The notes under the pieces are model-generated. The model was not told the origin of the DNA, ran no database searches, and worked only from the letters and a program-made list of their open reading frames with translations. DNA of 64,000 nucleotides from Oscillospiraceae bacterium (GTDB lineage Bacteria > Bacillota > Clostridia > Oscillospirales > Ruminococcaceae): the NCBI GenBank assembly GCA_900752435.1, contig CAADVD010000025.1:1-64000 (forward strand). The letters run 5' to 3'. Of the stretch, positions 49,980 through 58,685 are shown piece by piece. Each line of letters opens with the position of its first letter. Positions within the stretch are counted from its first letter, which is position 1. A program made the translations under genes and the position numbers.

Positions 49980-51356
49980 TTGGGAATTACGAACTCAAAT
50001 AAAGAATTGAATACGGATCGAATTGACTGCGGCGGTTCGTTTAAAGTGAAGCTCTCACTGACCGCAGAACCCAACATCGTCACCAATCCCACCGACATCG
50101 TGCTGGTTTTGGACCGTTCCGGAAGCATGTCCGGCAGTCCGCTTGCCAATCTGAAAAATGGCGCCAAAAAATTCATTGACATCATAGATGAAGCAACCGA
50201 CAGCCAGCAGGACGGACAAATTGGATACGGCAGTCACATCGGCATTGTAAGCTTTGCGGATTCAGCGACGCAGGATACACAGCTCATCACTTCCGTAGAC
50301 GATTTGAAAGCGGCGGTCAACGCGCTGTCTGCCGGAGGACGCACCAATCATGCCGATGCATTCACCAAGGCAACACAGCTATTTGATCCCGCTTCCACCA
50401 ACGAACGCGTCATTGTCCTGTTTACGGACGGCCAAACAACAATCGGAGCAAATCCGAATCCCGTTGCAGAAGCGGCAAGGGAGCAAGGAATCATTATCTA
50501 CTGCATCGGACTTTCCGGCAACGGCGGCATCGACGAGCAAGCACTGCATGATTGGGCATCCGATCCCTCCTCTTCCTATGTGGCGATTACGCCGGACGAT
50601 GAAGAGCTTGAACAGCTCTTTGAGGATCTTGCCAAAAATATCGCAAAACCAGGCGCCAAAGACATTGTCATCAACGAAAAGGTAAATCCCTGTTTTAAAA
50701 TTACGGCCGTATCCAACCCCACAAAAGGAACCGCCAGTATTACAGGAACGACTTCGCTTCAGTGGAAAATTGACGAGTTGGGCACCACAGGCAGTGAAGG
50801 CGCCGTACTCGAATTCACCGTGGAACACGTTGGACCCTGCACCGGTGTTATTGAAGTGAATGAGAGCATCACCTACCACGACAAGGACGGCAATGACGTT
50901 ACCTTCCCGTCGCCCAAAATCGATGTAGACTGCGGCATCGTTGTCTTTCCGGAGGAATGCCCCAGACCGATTGACATCACCATAGACGGCTGTGACGATA
51001 CCGTTGAATTCGATGCGGGAGACTTGGGGATGGAATCGCTTGGGCGCATTCTTCAGCTTGACGTAACGCTTAAAAATGTTTGTCCGCATAAGCGCATCGC
51101 ACTGGCTGTTATTCTCACCGAAGTGGATTCGCACGGCATGGAATACAAACGCGGATTGAAAACCATGACGGTACCGGCTCACACCAGGTCTTCTTGTCAC
51201 GATGTCACCGTGCGGTGCATTAAGTTTGTTCTTCCAGAGGATTTGGATGTATCCGGTTGTTCAGCCGCATCCATTTGCAACAAGCGTAAGTTCAAGGCGA
51301 AATTTATCGCGCACTATATTGACAATGATTTTGAATGCTGTAAGGTAATTCTCTGA
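49980..51356 (+). CDS. vWA-domain protein of unknown function
   Basis: A 458-residue protein. The vWA domain (about residues 38-220) has a complete MIDAS: DRSGSMSG, Thr in GGRTNHADA and Asp in LFTDGQT. The C-terminal half is beta-rich and Cys-containing (paired CC near the end) and has no recognised domain. There is no signal peptide, membrane segment or sortase motif. It starts with TTG at 49980, nine bases after AAAGGAT; no ATG is nearby. It is a single-gene unit followed by a stem-loop. Related clostridial proteins are uncharacterised. Confidence 0.8.
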   Translation: MGITNSNKELNTDRIDCGGSFKVKLSLTAEPNIVTNPTDIVLVLDRSGSMSGSPLANLKNGAKKFIDIIDEATDSQQDGQIGYGSHIGIVSFADSATQDTQLITSVDDLKAAVNALSAGGRTNHADAFTKATQLFDPASTNERVIVLFTDGQTTIGANPNPVAEAAREQGIIIYCIGLSGNGGIDEQALHDWASDPSSSYVAITPDDEELEQLFEDLAKNIAKPGAKDIVINEKVNPCFKITAVSNPTKGTASITGTTSLQWKIDELGTTGSEGAVLEFTVEHVGPCTGVIEVNESITYHDKDGNDVTFPSPKIDVDCGIVVFPEECPRPIDITIDGCDDTVEFDAGDLGMESLGRILQLDVTLKNVCPHKRIALAVILTEVDSHGMEYKRGLKTMTVPAHTRSSCHDVTVRCIKFVLPEDLDVSGCSAASICNKRKFKAKFIAHYIDNDFECCKVIL

Positions 51357-51443
51357 TTGCCGGAATCTTAAAGCCGCCATTATGGCTGCGCTTGCCCAAT
51401 CACTCAAATTATAAATGATTGTTTGAAAAGCTTCCTATAAAAA

Positions 51444-51490
51444 CACAGAACCGACAACTTATGATTGCTCATAGGTTCATCGGTTCTGTG
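51444..51490 (+). terminator. Stem-loop after the vWA gene
   Basis: CACAGAACCGA pairs with TCGGTTCTGTG, with an inner TATGA/TCATA stem. The T-run is weak. It lies about 90 bases past the vWA stop. Confidence 0.55.
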
Positions 51491-51536
51491 CTTGTGCATC
51501 CGATTCTTTCATGACTAGCCCGGCAAACGAGAAATT

Positions 51537-51613
51537 CATTAGACTTGTTCGGAAACCTCGTTAAACGATAGCAAAAAGTTTAAACTTGAGAAGGTTTCCG
51601 AACAAGTCTAATG
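51537..51613. mobile_element. 77-bp MITE-like palindrome (possible IS end remnant)
   Basis: CATTAGACTTGTTCGGAAACC (51537-51557) is the exact reverse complement of 51593-51613, with 35 bases between. The arms resemble IS terminal repeats, and an inner AAGTTTAAACTT palindrome is present. The right arm supplies the stop codon of the leftward isochorismatase-family gene. No transposase is present. It could also act as a terminator. Confidence 0.5.
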
Positions 51614-52090
51614 CATAAACTGTACATGGACCTTTTCTAATTTCCGCTTCACTTTTGAAAATCGTTCTGCATTTCCGATTCCAATACAGGCTTCGTTGCA
51701 TGCAATCGCAAAGCCCTTTTTCGCTCCGTCTAACGCCGAACATCCCACGCAATAATTTCCGTCTACGCCGACGAGTTCAAGCTTCTTTGCGCCAATTTTT
51801 TGCAAATAGTTCAACAGTTTTTGATTGGAAAAACAGCTAGATTTTCTTTTTTCAAAAATGTGATCGGACACTATAAAAAGCCCCTGAACCAATTCTTTCT
51901 CTGTCTTTGAGCTTTCCCAAAAGAACTTATTGGTAATATAAATAACGGCTTCCTTGGGATATTGCGTAATTCTATGGTTGATGTTTTCAATCAATTCAGC
52001 CGTATGGTACGGATATCTGTTTCGATTTCTCCCATTGCCCACATAATCTTCCTGCATGTCGATAATCAGCAAACAATCCACTACACTCAC
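51608..52090 (-). CDS. Cysteine hydrolase, isochorismatase family
   Basis: A 160-residue protein of the isochorismatase-like superfamily. The catalytic Asp is in LLIIDMQEDY near the N-terminus. The nucleophilic Cys is in VGVDGNYCVGCSALDGAKKG near residue 115, preceded by the expected cis-peptide region. The central Lys position is less clear. The C-terminal residues FMH and the stop lie in the palindromic element at 51537-51613, so the original C-terminus may be altered. The substrate is unknown. Confidence 0.78.
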   Translation of the reverse strand: MSVVDCLLIIDMQEDYVGNGRNRNRYPYHTAELIENINHRITQYPKEAVIYITNKFFWESSKTEKELVQGLFIVSDHIFEKRKSSCFSNQKLLNYLQKIGAKKLELVGVDGNYCVGCSALDGAKKGFAIACNEACIGIGNAERFSKVKRKLEKVHVQFMH

Positions 52091-52213
52091 CCCTTTAAAT
52101 TTTATTTTATCAACAAATTTTGAAATTTATATTGCTTTTATGTGGACAATCATTCATAATAAATAAGAAGAACAACATCTGTCTTTTAAAAAACAACGAA
52201 AGAGGTTTGCATC

Positions 52214-52714
52214 ATGGAGTTATCAACCGTAATAATATTATTCGGAGCGGCGTCGCTTATCGTAGGTTTGTCTTTTTTATTGGTATGTCTGTCCCGCAAA
52301 AAGCTAAATGCCACGACAACAGGTGTGGTTACAGGTATGTGCAGAGATGCCGCCGCATTTCATGCAAGCGTAAAAGAGAACGAGCATCCACCGCTCTCAG
52401 AAAATACACAAGGAAACTTTTATTCCCATGCAGCCGTAGGAACAAACGACAGAAGTTTGGATCCCACAGTTACATATTACCTTACTTATTCTTATGAGGT
52501 AAACGGAGTCACCTATCATCGGGCAAGCAATATCTCCATGAATGCCGGCATGGCGAAGAAAAAAATCGGACAACAGAGAGTGGTGCGTTACAACACAGAA
52601 AATCCTTTTCAGTCTACGATTTTAACCGGAACGATTTACAAGGTTTTAAGCAGTATTTTGATTCCGATTGGATTGGTATGCGTCATAATCGGCATTGCAC
52701 TGTGGCGCAATTGA
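52214..52714 (+). CDS. DUF3592-type membrane protein
   Basis: A 166-residue protein with an N-terminal membrane helix (about residues 5-27), an extracytoplasmic beta domain with YYLTYSYEVNGVTYHRAS and VVRYNTENPFQSTI, and a C-terminal helix (about 140-163). This is the DUF3592 architecture. AAAGAGG precedes the ATG. The function is unknown. It is followed directly by the feoAB promoter. Confidence 0.75.
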   Translation: MELSTVIILFGAASLIVGLSFLLVCLSRKKLNATTTGVVTGMCRDAAAFHASVKENEHPPLSENTQGNFYSHAAVGTNDRSLDPTVTYYLTYSYEVNGVTYHRASNISMNAGMAKKKIGQQRVVRYNTENPFQSTILTGTIYKVLSSILIPIGLVCVIIGIALWRN

Positions 52715-52716
52715 CC

Positions 52717-52745
52717 TTGACAAACGCTCTATACAGGGTTAAAAT
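52717..52745 (+). promoter_or_regulatory. Promoter of feoAB
   Basis: TTGACA (52717-52722) and TAAAAT (52740-52745) are exactly 17 bases apart. Transcription would begin near 52752, at the first base-paired element of a structured leader. Confidence 0.75.
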
Positions 52746-52751
52746 GTAAGC

Positions 52752-52885
52752 GCTGGCTAACATATTGCAGTTCTTTTTAAGAACTGCCTATTTTTTAGGC
52801 CTCAGTTAGCAGAAGGCAACATTTCTAAAATCAGGACATCGCGCAACGTGCGCCTCCCTATTGATTAGAAAGGAAACAAAAAAGC
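52752..52885 (+). promoter_or_regulatory. Structured leader RNA upstream of feoAB, unassigned
   Basis: A closing stem CTG-CTAAC/GTTAG-CAG (52753-52761 with 52805-52812) encloses GCAGTTCTT/AAGAACTGC (52767-52787) and an overlapping GCCTA/TAGGC (52786-52800). The inner two share GC and may compete. Downstream are GGACA and a GCGCA/TGCGC hairpin (52841-52853). The position suggests metal-responsive control. No named riboswitch was matched with confidence. Confidence 0.5.
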
Positions 52886-53116
52886 ATGACAATCAACGAT
52901 TTAAAACCCGGGCAGAGCGGCATCATTACCGTCATTGGCGGCGAAGGCGCACTGCGGCGGCATTTGCTGGATATGGGGCTAACGCCGAACACCAAAGTCA
53001 CCGTGCGCAAGGTAGCCCCCATGGGCGACCCCATTGAGCTGTTTTTGCGCAGTTATGTGCTGACGATCCGCCGTGACGATGCGGCCAAAATTGAAATCGA
53101 CGAGGTAAACAGCTGA
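52886..53116 (+). CDS. feoA: Ferrous iron transport protein A
   Basis: A 76-residue SH3-like cytoplasmic protein that supports FeoB. It contains GGEGALRRHLLDMGLTPNTK near residues 19-38 and DPIELFLRSYVLTIRRDDA, the usual FeoA core. AAAGGAAAC lies upstream. Its TGA overlaps the feoB ATG (TGATG), so the two are translationally coupled. The structured leader lies immediately before it. Confidence 0.93.
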   Translation: MTINDLKPGQSGIITVIGGEGALRRHLLDMGLTPNTKVTVRKVAPMGDPIELFLRSYVLTIRRDDAAKIEIDEVNS

Positions 53117-55134
53117 TGAGCAAATATTTACTAGCGCTGGCAGGCAACCAAAACTGCGGCAAAACCACGCTGTTCAACTGCTTAACCGGAAGCAACCAGC
53201 ATGTGGGCAACTTTCCGGGCGTGACGGTGGAGAAAAAAGAAGGTACAATCAAAAAACACAGCAACATCAGCATCGTGGATTTGCCGGGAATTTACTCCCT
53301 GTCCCCCTATACATCCGAAGAAGTAGTCACGCGCGATTTTGTGATTGACGAGCACCCGAACGCCATCATCAACATTGTAGACGCGACCAACATTGAGCGC
53401 AACCTATATTTGACCCTTCAGCTGATGGAACTGAACCTTCCGATGATTGTCGCGCTCAACATGATGGACGAAGTGCGCGCAAGCGGTAACTCCATCGATG
53501 TGGAAAAGCTGTCAGAACAGCTCGGATTGCCGGTGGTGCCAATTTCGGCAAGCAAAAACGAGGGCATCAGCGAGTTGGTGGACGGCGTAGTCAAGCTATT
53601 GGAACAGCACCAGCCGCCCGTCAAGCTGGATTTCTGCGAAGGGCCGGTACATAAGGCACTGCACTCCATGGCGCATCTCATCGAAGATCAGGCGAATGCG
53701 GCTGGTTATCCCGTTCGCTTTGCCGCCACCAAGCTCATCGAGGGTGACCAACCCATGATGGAAGCGCTGGAACTGACAGAAGGACAAAAGCACATTCTCG
53801 ACCACATAGTGGAAGAAATGGAGTTTGAACTGGGCACCGACCGCGAAGCGGCGCTGGCTGACATGCGATACAGCTACATCGAAAAGATTTGCCGAAACTG
53901 CGTCGTACGCCATCAGGAAACGCACGAACAAATTCGGTCGGAAAAGATCGATCGGTGGCTAACGCACAAATATTTGGGCATTCCGATTTTTCTATGCATC
54001 ATGCTGTTGGTGTTCTGGCTGACATTTTCCGTCATCGGCGCGCCATTGCAGACCTTGCTGGAAAACGGCATTCAAATCGCAACCGATGCCTTGAGCCAAT
54101 TGCTGACGCAGGCAAAGGTTGCACCTTGGCTGCAGTCGTTGGTCATTGAAGGCGTTTGTGCCGGCGTAGGCAGTGTCCTGTCGTTTTTGCCCATCATTGT
54201 GTTGCTGTTTTTCTTTTTATCCTTGTTGGAGGACAGCGGCTACATGGCGCGTGTAGCATTTGTCATGGACAAGCTTCTGCGTAAAATCGGGCTGTCCGGA
54301 CGCTCCTTTGTGCCGATGCTGATTGGATTCGGATGCAGCGTACCGGCCATCATGGCGACCCGAACACTGTCCAGCGAGCGCGACCGAAAAATGACGATTA
54401 TCCTGACCCCGTTCATGTCCTGCAGCGCAAAGCTTCCGATTTACGGAATGATTACAATGGCATTTTTCCCAAAACACAGCGGTTTGGTGATGTTCTCCAT
54501 TTATGTACTGGGCATCGTGGTGGCGATTCTATCGGGACTGCTGTTAAAAAGCACGCTGTTCCGCGGCAATCCCGTACCGTTTGTCATAGAGCTTCCTGCC
54601 TACCGCATCCCGGCGGCCAAAAGCGTCTTGCTTCACATGTGGGAAAAGGCAAAGGATTTTATCCGCAAAGCCTTTACCGTAATTTTCATGGCAGCCATTG
54701 TCATTTGGTTCCTGCAAAGCTTTGACTGGGGACTCAATATGATTGAGGACAGCACCAAAAGCATGCTGGCAAGCATCGGCTCCATCATTGCGCCGATTTT
54801 TGCCCCGTTGGGCTTCAACGATTGGCGTGCTTCCACAGCGCTCATTACCGGACTGACCGCAAAAGAAACCGTCGTCAGCACGCTGTCCGTACTGACCGGA
54901 GCAACGACGGACGCACAGCTTTCCAGCGTACTGGGATCGATTTTCACCCCGCTGAGCGCATTTTCCTTTTTGATCTTTACGGTATTGTATATGCCCTGTG
55001 TAGCGGCCTTTGCGGCCAGCAGACGAGAACTCAATTCCACACGCGACGCCATCCTCGCCGCAGCTTATCAGACAGGCGTGGCTTATGTGACGGCGTTGGT
55101 CATTTATCAACTGGGCAGTCTGCTGATTCACTAA
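53116..55134 (+). CDS. feoB: Ferrous iron transport protein B (GTPase-permease)
   Basis: A 672-residue Fe2+ transporter. The N-terminal G domain has G1 GNQNCGKTT (about 10-18), G3 DLPGIYSL, and G4 NMMDE near residue 115. A helical region is followed by about ten membrane segments, with the gate-like LEDSGYMAR and GFGCSVPAIMATRT near residues 373-411 and a second Gate repeat toward the C-terminus. The length is typical. It is the second gene of feoAB; no feoC was seen. Confidence 0.96.
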   Translation: MSKYLLALAGNQNCGKTTLFNCLTGSNQHVGNFPGVTVEKKEGTIKKHSNISIVDLPGIYSLSPYTSEEVVTRDFVIDEHPNAIINIVDATNIERNLYLTLQLMELNLPMIVALNMMDEVRASGNSIDVEKLSEQLGLPVVPISASKNEGISELVDGVVKLLEQHQPPVKLDFCEGPVHKALHSMAHLIEDQANAAGYPVRFAATKLIEGDQPMMEALELTEGQKHILDHIVEEMEFELGTDREAALADMRYSYIEKICRNCVVRHQETHEQIRSEKIDRWLTHKYLGIPIFLCIMLLVFWLTFSVIGAPLQTLLENGIQIATDALSQLLTQAKVAPWLQSLVIEGVCAGVGSVLSFLPIIVLLFFFLSLLEDSGYMARVAFVMDKLLRKIGLSGRSFVPMLIGFGCSVPAIMATRTLSSERDRKMTIILTPFMSCSAKLPIYGMITMAFFPKHSGLVMFSIYVLGIVVAILSGLLLKSTLFRGNPVPFVIELPAYRIPAAKSVLLHMWEKAKDFIRKAFTVIFMAAIVIWFLQSFDWGLNMIEDSTKSMLASIGSIIAPIFAPLGFNDWRASTALITGLTAKETVVSTLSVLTGATTDAQLSSVLGSIFTPLSAFSFLIFTVLYMPCVAAFAASRRELNSTRDAILAAAYQTGVAYVTALVIYQLGSLLIH

Positions 55135-55156
55135 ACTAAAAATAGCCGGTATCCTC

Positions 55157-55205
55157 AAATGACCCATATCTGCTGACAACCATTCCCAGCAGATGTGGGT
55201 CATTT
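55157..55205 (+). terminator. Stem-loop after feoB
   Basis: AAATGACCCA pairs with TGGGTCATTT, with an inner CTGCTG/CAGCAG stem. It lies about 23 bases after the feoB stop. The T-run is short, so it is a weak intrinsic terminator call. Confidence 0.6.
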
Positions 55206-55247
55206 ACAAGATACTCCGCAAAAATTGCCAAAGCAATAAAAAAAGTC

Positions 55248-55276
55248 TTGACAAGGAAGAAAGAAGTTGCTATAAT
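55248..55276 (+). promoter_or_regulatory. Promoter of tRNA-Leu
   Basis: Consensus TTGACA (55248-55253) and TATAAT (55271-55276) are 17 bases apart, about 30 bases before the tRNA. Confidence 0.85.
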
Positions 55277-55305
55277 TATTAAGCACCTTGAGGGTGTGCT
55301 CAAAA

Positions 55306-55389
55306 GCGGCAGTGCTGGAATAGGCAGACAGGCACGTTTGAGGGGCGTGTGTCCATGACGTACGGGTTCAAGTCCCGTTTGCCGCACCA
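55306..55389 (+). tRNA. tRNA-Leu (anticodon GAG), CCA encoded
   Basis: The acceptor stem pairs GCGGCAG with TTGCCGC, and CCA is encoded at 55387-55389. The anticodon arm is CACGT-TTGAGGG-GCGTG, giving GAG (Leu, CUC/CUU). A class II variable arm precedes the T arm CGGG-TTCAAGT-CCCG. Promoter and terminator flank it closely. Confidence 0.95.
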
Positions 55390-55393
55390 AATA

Positions 55394-55424
55394 AAAACCC
55401 ACGAGTTTGATCTCGTGGGTTTTT
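55394..55424 (+). terminator. Terminator after tRNA-Leu
   Basis: AAAACCCACGAG pairs with CTCGTGGGTTTT across a short loop and is followed by TGCTTTT. It starts five bases after the tRNA. Confidence 0.9.
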
Positions 55425-55466
55425 GCTTTTCTCTTTTTCTATTTTTATCAAAAAGGAGTCCTTCTT

Positions 55467-56291
55467 ATGCCATTGCCCGTTCATACGCCCATCATTGATT
55501 TTCACATGCACGCATTCCCCGACAAAATTGCCGAGCGCACTTTAGATAAGCTCGCCAAAATCTCCAATTCCACACCCTATACCGCCGGAACCATCGATTC
55601 CACACTCGATTACCTGTCCCGCCATCACCTGACCGCCGGTGTCATCATGCAAATTGCCACCAAGCCCACACAGCAGACCACGATCAACAATTGGGCAAAA
55701 CAGGTACAAACCGAGCACGAAGCCCTCTTTTGCTTTGGCTCCATTCATCCCGATGCACCGGACGCGTTGGAAGAACTGCACCGCATTCGTGAACTCGGTC
55801 TCAAGGGCGTCAAACTGCATCCCGACTATCAAAACTTCTTCGTCAACGAAGAACGCCTCTACCCCATCTACGAAACCATAGCCCAGCTGGGACTTCCCGT
55901 GACGTTCCACGCTGGCTGGGACCCGCTTTCCCCCGACTTCATCCATGCCATGCCGGAGGAACTCGCCAAGGTAGCCGAAGCCTTTCCCTCGCTCACCATC
56001 ATTGCCGCACACATGGGCGGCATGCGCTTGTCCGATGATGTGGAGCGCTATCTTGTCGGCAAGCCGAATGTCTATCTGGACTTTTCCATGGCGCCTCTGT
56101 ATACCCCCGCCGACCAGCTCAAACGCATCATCGAACAGCACGGCGCCGAACGGATTCTGTTCGCCACCGACTGCCCGTGGAGCGATGCCAGCCAGGATTT
56201 AGACATCCTGCTCTCATTGGGTCTTTCCGATGAGGCATATGCACAAATTCTGCACCGCAACGCTGAACGCCTTCTCGCCCCCACCGATTAA
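55467..56291 (+). CDS. Amidohydrolase-family (TIM-barrel) protein
   Basis: A 274-residue amidohydrolase 2-type protein. The metal-binding HxH is in IIDFHMHAFPDKI near residues 10-22. A further His lies in VTFHAGWDPLS near residue 150 and AAHMGGMRL near 178. The terminal Asp is in LFATDCPWSDAS near 235. Family members include decarboxylases and lactonases, and the substrate cannot be told. AAGGAG eight bases upstream fixes the start at 55467. Its TAA overlaps the stop of the convergent small gene. Confidence 0.85.
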   Translation: MPLPVHTPIIDFHMHAFPDKIAERTLDKLAKISNSTPYTAGTIDSTLDYLSRHHLTAGVIMQIATKPTQQTTINNWAKQVQTEHEALFCFGSIHPDAPDALEELHRIRELGLKGVKLHPDYQNFFVNEERLYPIYETIAQLGLPVTFHAGWDPLSPDFIHAMPEELAKVAEAFPSLTIIAAHMGGMRLSDDVERYLVGKPNVYLDFSMAPLYTPADQLKRIIEQHGAERILFATDCPWSDASQDLDILLSLGLSDEAYAQILHRNAERLLAPTD

Positions 56292-56506
56292 GCGCTGTAA
56301 CGCTCCACCAGCCAATCCTCTACAATATCGAATAGATGACAACTTTCTGCGCCATACTCATTGAGACAGCTCACCAGCTCTTCCACTTCCGGCCGTTCCG
56401 GTGAAATTCCTTCTACCGTAACCTCTCCGTTGGATATACCATACTCCAATACTTGTTTCTCTTCAATTTTGCTAAAATTTTCTACTATGTAATACATAAC
56501 ATTCAT
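56288..56506 (-). CDS. Small conserved protein, DUF6514-like
   Basis: A 72-residue soluble protein: MNVMYYIVENFSKIEEKQVL, then an acidic second half with PEVEELVSCLNEYGAES. It resembles short clostridial proteins grouped as DUF6514; that assignment is from memory. AGAGGAGGGAACACT supports the ATG at 56506; the longer open frame upstream lacks an SD. The stop codons of this gene and the convergent amidohydrolase overlap in TTAA. Confidence 0.65.
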   Translation of the reverse strand: MNVMYYIVENFSKIEEKQVLEYGISNGEVTVEGISPERPEVEELVSCLNEYGAESCHLFDIVEDWLVERYSA

Positions 56507-56660
56507 AGTGTTCCCTCCTCTTATTGAACTGTTTCCCATTATACACGCATTTGGAAACAAAATCCACCTTTTTCCATCGTGCATTTTCGAGTATACCCAC
56601 CCAAAACCGAACATTTCCGTCTAAACACGGTTTTGCAGCATTTCCAGCAAACATACGGAC

Positions 56661-56692
56661 AAAAGACCTCCGCAAAATTGCGGAGGTCTTTT
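56661..56692. terminator. Terminator-like hairpin, gene served unclear
   Basis: AAAAGACCTCCGCAA pairs perfectly with TTGCGGAGGTCTTTT with a two-base loop. It lies between the small leftward gene and the hydrogenase operon and may stop read-through from either side. Confidence 0.75.
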
Positions 56693-56882
56693 GTCGAAAG
56701 AAAGTATGATTAGGAGCATCTCTGGCAAGATGCAAATAAAACGAAACGCAGTCATTGATTACATTTCTGTTACAAGTATAACATAATAGTTACAAAATAT
56801 CCAGCATCCCAGCCTCATTATAACAAAAATCAGCATAACTGCCAAATAATTTCTTTGTTTTATGTAAATATTTACAAAAATC

Positions 56883-56905
56883 AGGTGCATCCCAAGAATG
56901 CACCT
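56883..56905 (-). terminator. Terminator after the hydrogenase operon
   Basis: AGGTGCAT pairs with ATGCACCT across seven bases. On the reverse strand it is followed by GATTTTTG, about 20 bases past the hydA stop. Confidence 0.8.
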
Positions 56906-56927
56906 AATTTCAAGGAGGGTATGATAA

Positions 56928-58670
56928 TTAGTAGAGAGCACGTTTTACATAGGAAGTATGAAGCACCTCATGTGCCGTATGGCTTCCCGGTTTTCCAAGG
57001 AATTGATCGTACACTTCTTTAATGGATGGATTATCATGCGATTTCCGCAGCGGCATGTTGCTGTCGAGATCGTACAGCGCTTTGGCGCGAATCCCTTTCA
57101 GATCCACAAAGTTGCGCACACTCGCCGGTTGAGTCGGCTGACCGCCGCCATTCACACAGCCGCCCGGGCAAGCCATGACTTCCACAATATGATAACTCGC
57201 TTCACCGCTCTTGATGCGGTTGAGCAATACTTTCGCATTTGCCAATCCGGAGCAAACCGCCGCCTTAACTTCCAAGCCGCCGACGTTGTACACCGCTTCC
57301 TTGATGCCCGCCGTACCGCGCACCTCATGGAATTCCACATTCGGCAACGTTTCGCCGGTGATGGTTTCCACCGCTGTCCGCAGTGCCGCTTCCATTACGC
57401 CGCCGGTCGCGCCGAAAATCACGCCCGCACCGGTCGATTCGCCAAGCGGTGCGTCAAATCCTTCTTCCGGCAACCGGTCAAACACCAATCCGGCACGCTT
57501 AATCATGCGCGCCAATTCTCTGGTTGTCAGCGCCACATCCACATCCGGCACACCGGCCGCACTCTGGTTGTCGCGTCCCACTTCAAATTTTTTCGCCGTA
57601 CACGGCATGATGCTGACCGATACAATATCCTTTGGGTCAATGCCGTTTTTCTGTGCGTAATGCGTCTTCACAATCGCGCCGAACATCTGCTGCGGCGATT
57701 TGCAGGAAGACAAATTCGGAATAAATTCCGGATAAAAATGCTCGCAGAATTTCACCCATCCCGGTGAGCAAGAAGTAATAATCGGCAAGGTACCGCCATT
57801 CTGCACGCGTTCCACAAATTCATTGGCTTCTTCCATAATGGTCAAGTCAGCCGCAAAATCGGTGTCAAACACCTTATCAAAGCCCAACCGGCGCAGTGCC
57901 GCGGCCATCTTGCCTTCTACATTGGAGCCCACCGGCATTCCAAATGCTTCGCCCAAAGTCACGCGTACAGACGGCGCAGTCTGCACCACCACATGCTTGG
58001 TCGGATCCTGCAAGGCCGCCCAAACCTTGTCCGTATCGTCCTTTTCGTAGATTGCACCCGTCGGACAAACGGTGATGCACTGTCCGCAGGACACGCAGTT
58101 GGTTTCACCCAACGGCATCTCAAATGCACAACCGATGTGCGTTGCCTGACCGCGTTCATTCGGTCCAATGACCGCCACGCCCTGATTGTCGCGGCACACT
58201 GCCACACAGCGGCGGCAGAGAATGCATTTATTGTTGTCGCGCACCATATGCGCCGCCGAATCATCCAGCTCATATGTATTGTTGTTGCCTGCAAAGCGCT
58301 CTTCGTCCTCCACGCCGTATTCCTGACACAGTCTCTGCAATTCGCAGTCGCCGCTCTTGATGCAGGACAAACATTTCTTGTCGTGCGTAGACAGCAAGAG
58401 CTCCAAGTTGGTCTTTCTGGCTTCCAGCACCTTCGGCGAATTCGTGGTGATTTCCATGCCCTCATTGACCGGATACACACACGCCGTCACCAAGGTTCTC
58501 GCACCCTTGACCTCCACCACGCAGATGCGGCAGGCGCCGATTTCGTTGATGTCCTTTAAGTAACACAGCGTCGGAATGTCGATGCCGGCTTCCCGAGCCG
58601 CCTGTAAAATCGTATAATTCTTTGGCACACAAACGGGCATACCATTGATTTTAATGTTCACGTTCTCCAT
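56928..58670 (-). CDS. hydA: [FeFe]-hydrogenase catalytic subunit (bifurcating type)
   Basis: A 580-residue enzyme that makes or oxidises H2. An N-terminal 2Fe-2S domain is followed by a His/Cys-ligated cluster and two 4Fe-4S motifs (CILCRRCVAVC and CVSCGQCITVCP). The H-cluster domain has all three signatures: TSCSPGW, MPCTAKKFE and ACPGGCVNGGGQP. A small C-terminal extension ends the protein. It is the last gene of an operon with NuoE- and NuoF-like subunits, as in trimeric NADH/ferredoxin-coupled hydrogenases. Confidence 0.96.
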   Translation of the reverse strand: MENVNIKINGMPVCVPKNYTILQAAREAGIDIPTLCYLKDINEIGACRICVVEVKGARTLVTACVYPVNEGMEITTNSPKVLEARKTNLELLLSTHDKKCLSCIKSGDCELQRLCQEYGVEDEERFAGNNNTYELDDSAAHMVRDNNKCILCRRCVAVCRDNQGVAVIGPNERGQATHIGCAFEMPLGETNCVSCGQCITVCPTGAIYEKDDTDKVWAALQDPTKHVVVQTAPSVRVTLGEAFGMPVGSNVEGKMAAALRRLGFDKVFDTDFAADLTIMEEANEFVERVQNGGTLPIITSCSPGWVKFCEHFYPEFIPNLSSCKSPQQMFGAIVKTHYAQKNGIDPKDIVSVSIMPCTAKKFEVGRDNQSAAGVPDVDVALTTRELARMIKRAGLVFDRLPEEGFDAPLGESTGAGVIFGATGGVMEAALRTAVETITGETLPNVEFHEVRGTAGIKEAVYNVGGLEVKAAVCSGLANAKVLLNRIKSGEASYHIVEVMACPGGCVNGGGQPTQPASVRNFVDLKGIRAKALYDLDSNMPLRKSHDNPSIKEVYDQFLGKPGSHTAHEVLHTSYVKRALY

Positions 58671-58685
58671 GTTGGTACACTCCTT

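Larger units (their letters stand above)
56507..56927. other. Intergenic region with two hairpins and no gene
   Basis: This 420-base stretch holds a TATAAT-like box for the small leftward gene (about 56538), an orphan terminator-like hairpin at 56661-56692, an AT-rich middle, and the hydrogenase-operon terminator at 56883-56905. No convincing coding sequence was seen on either strand. Confidence 0.6.
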
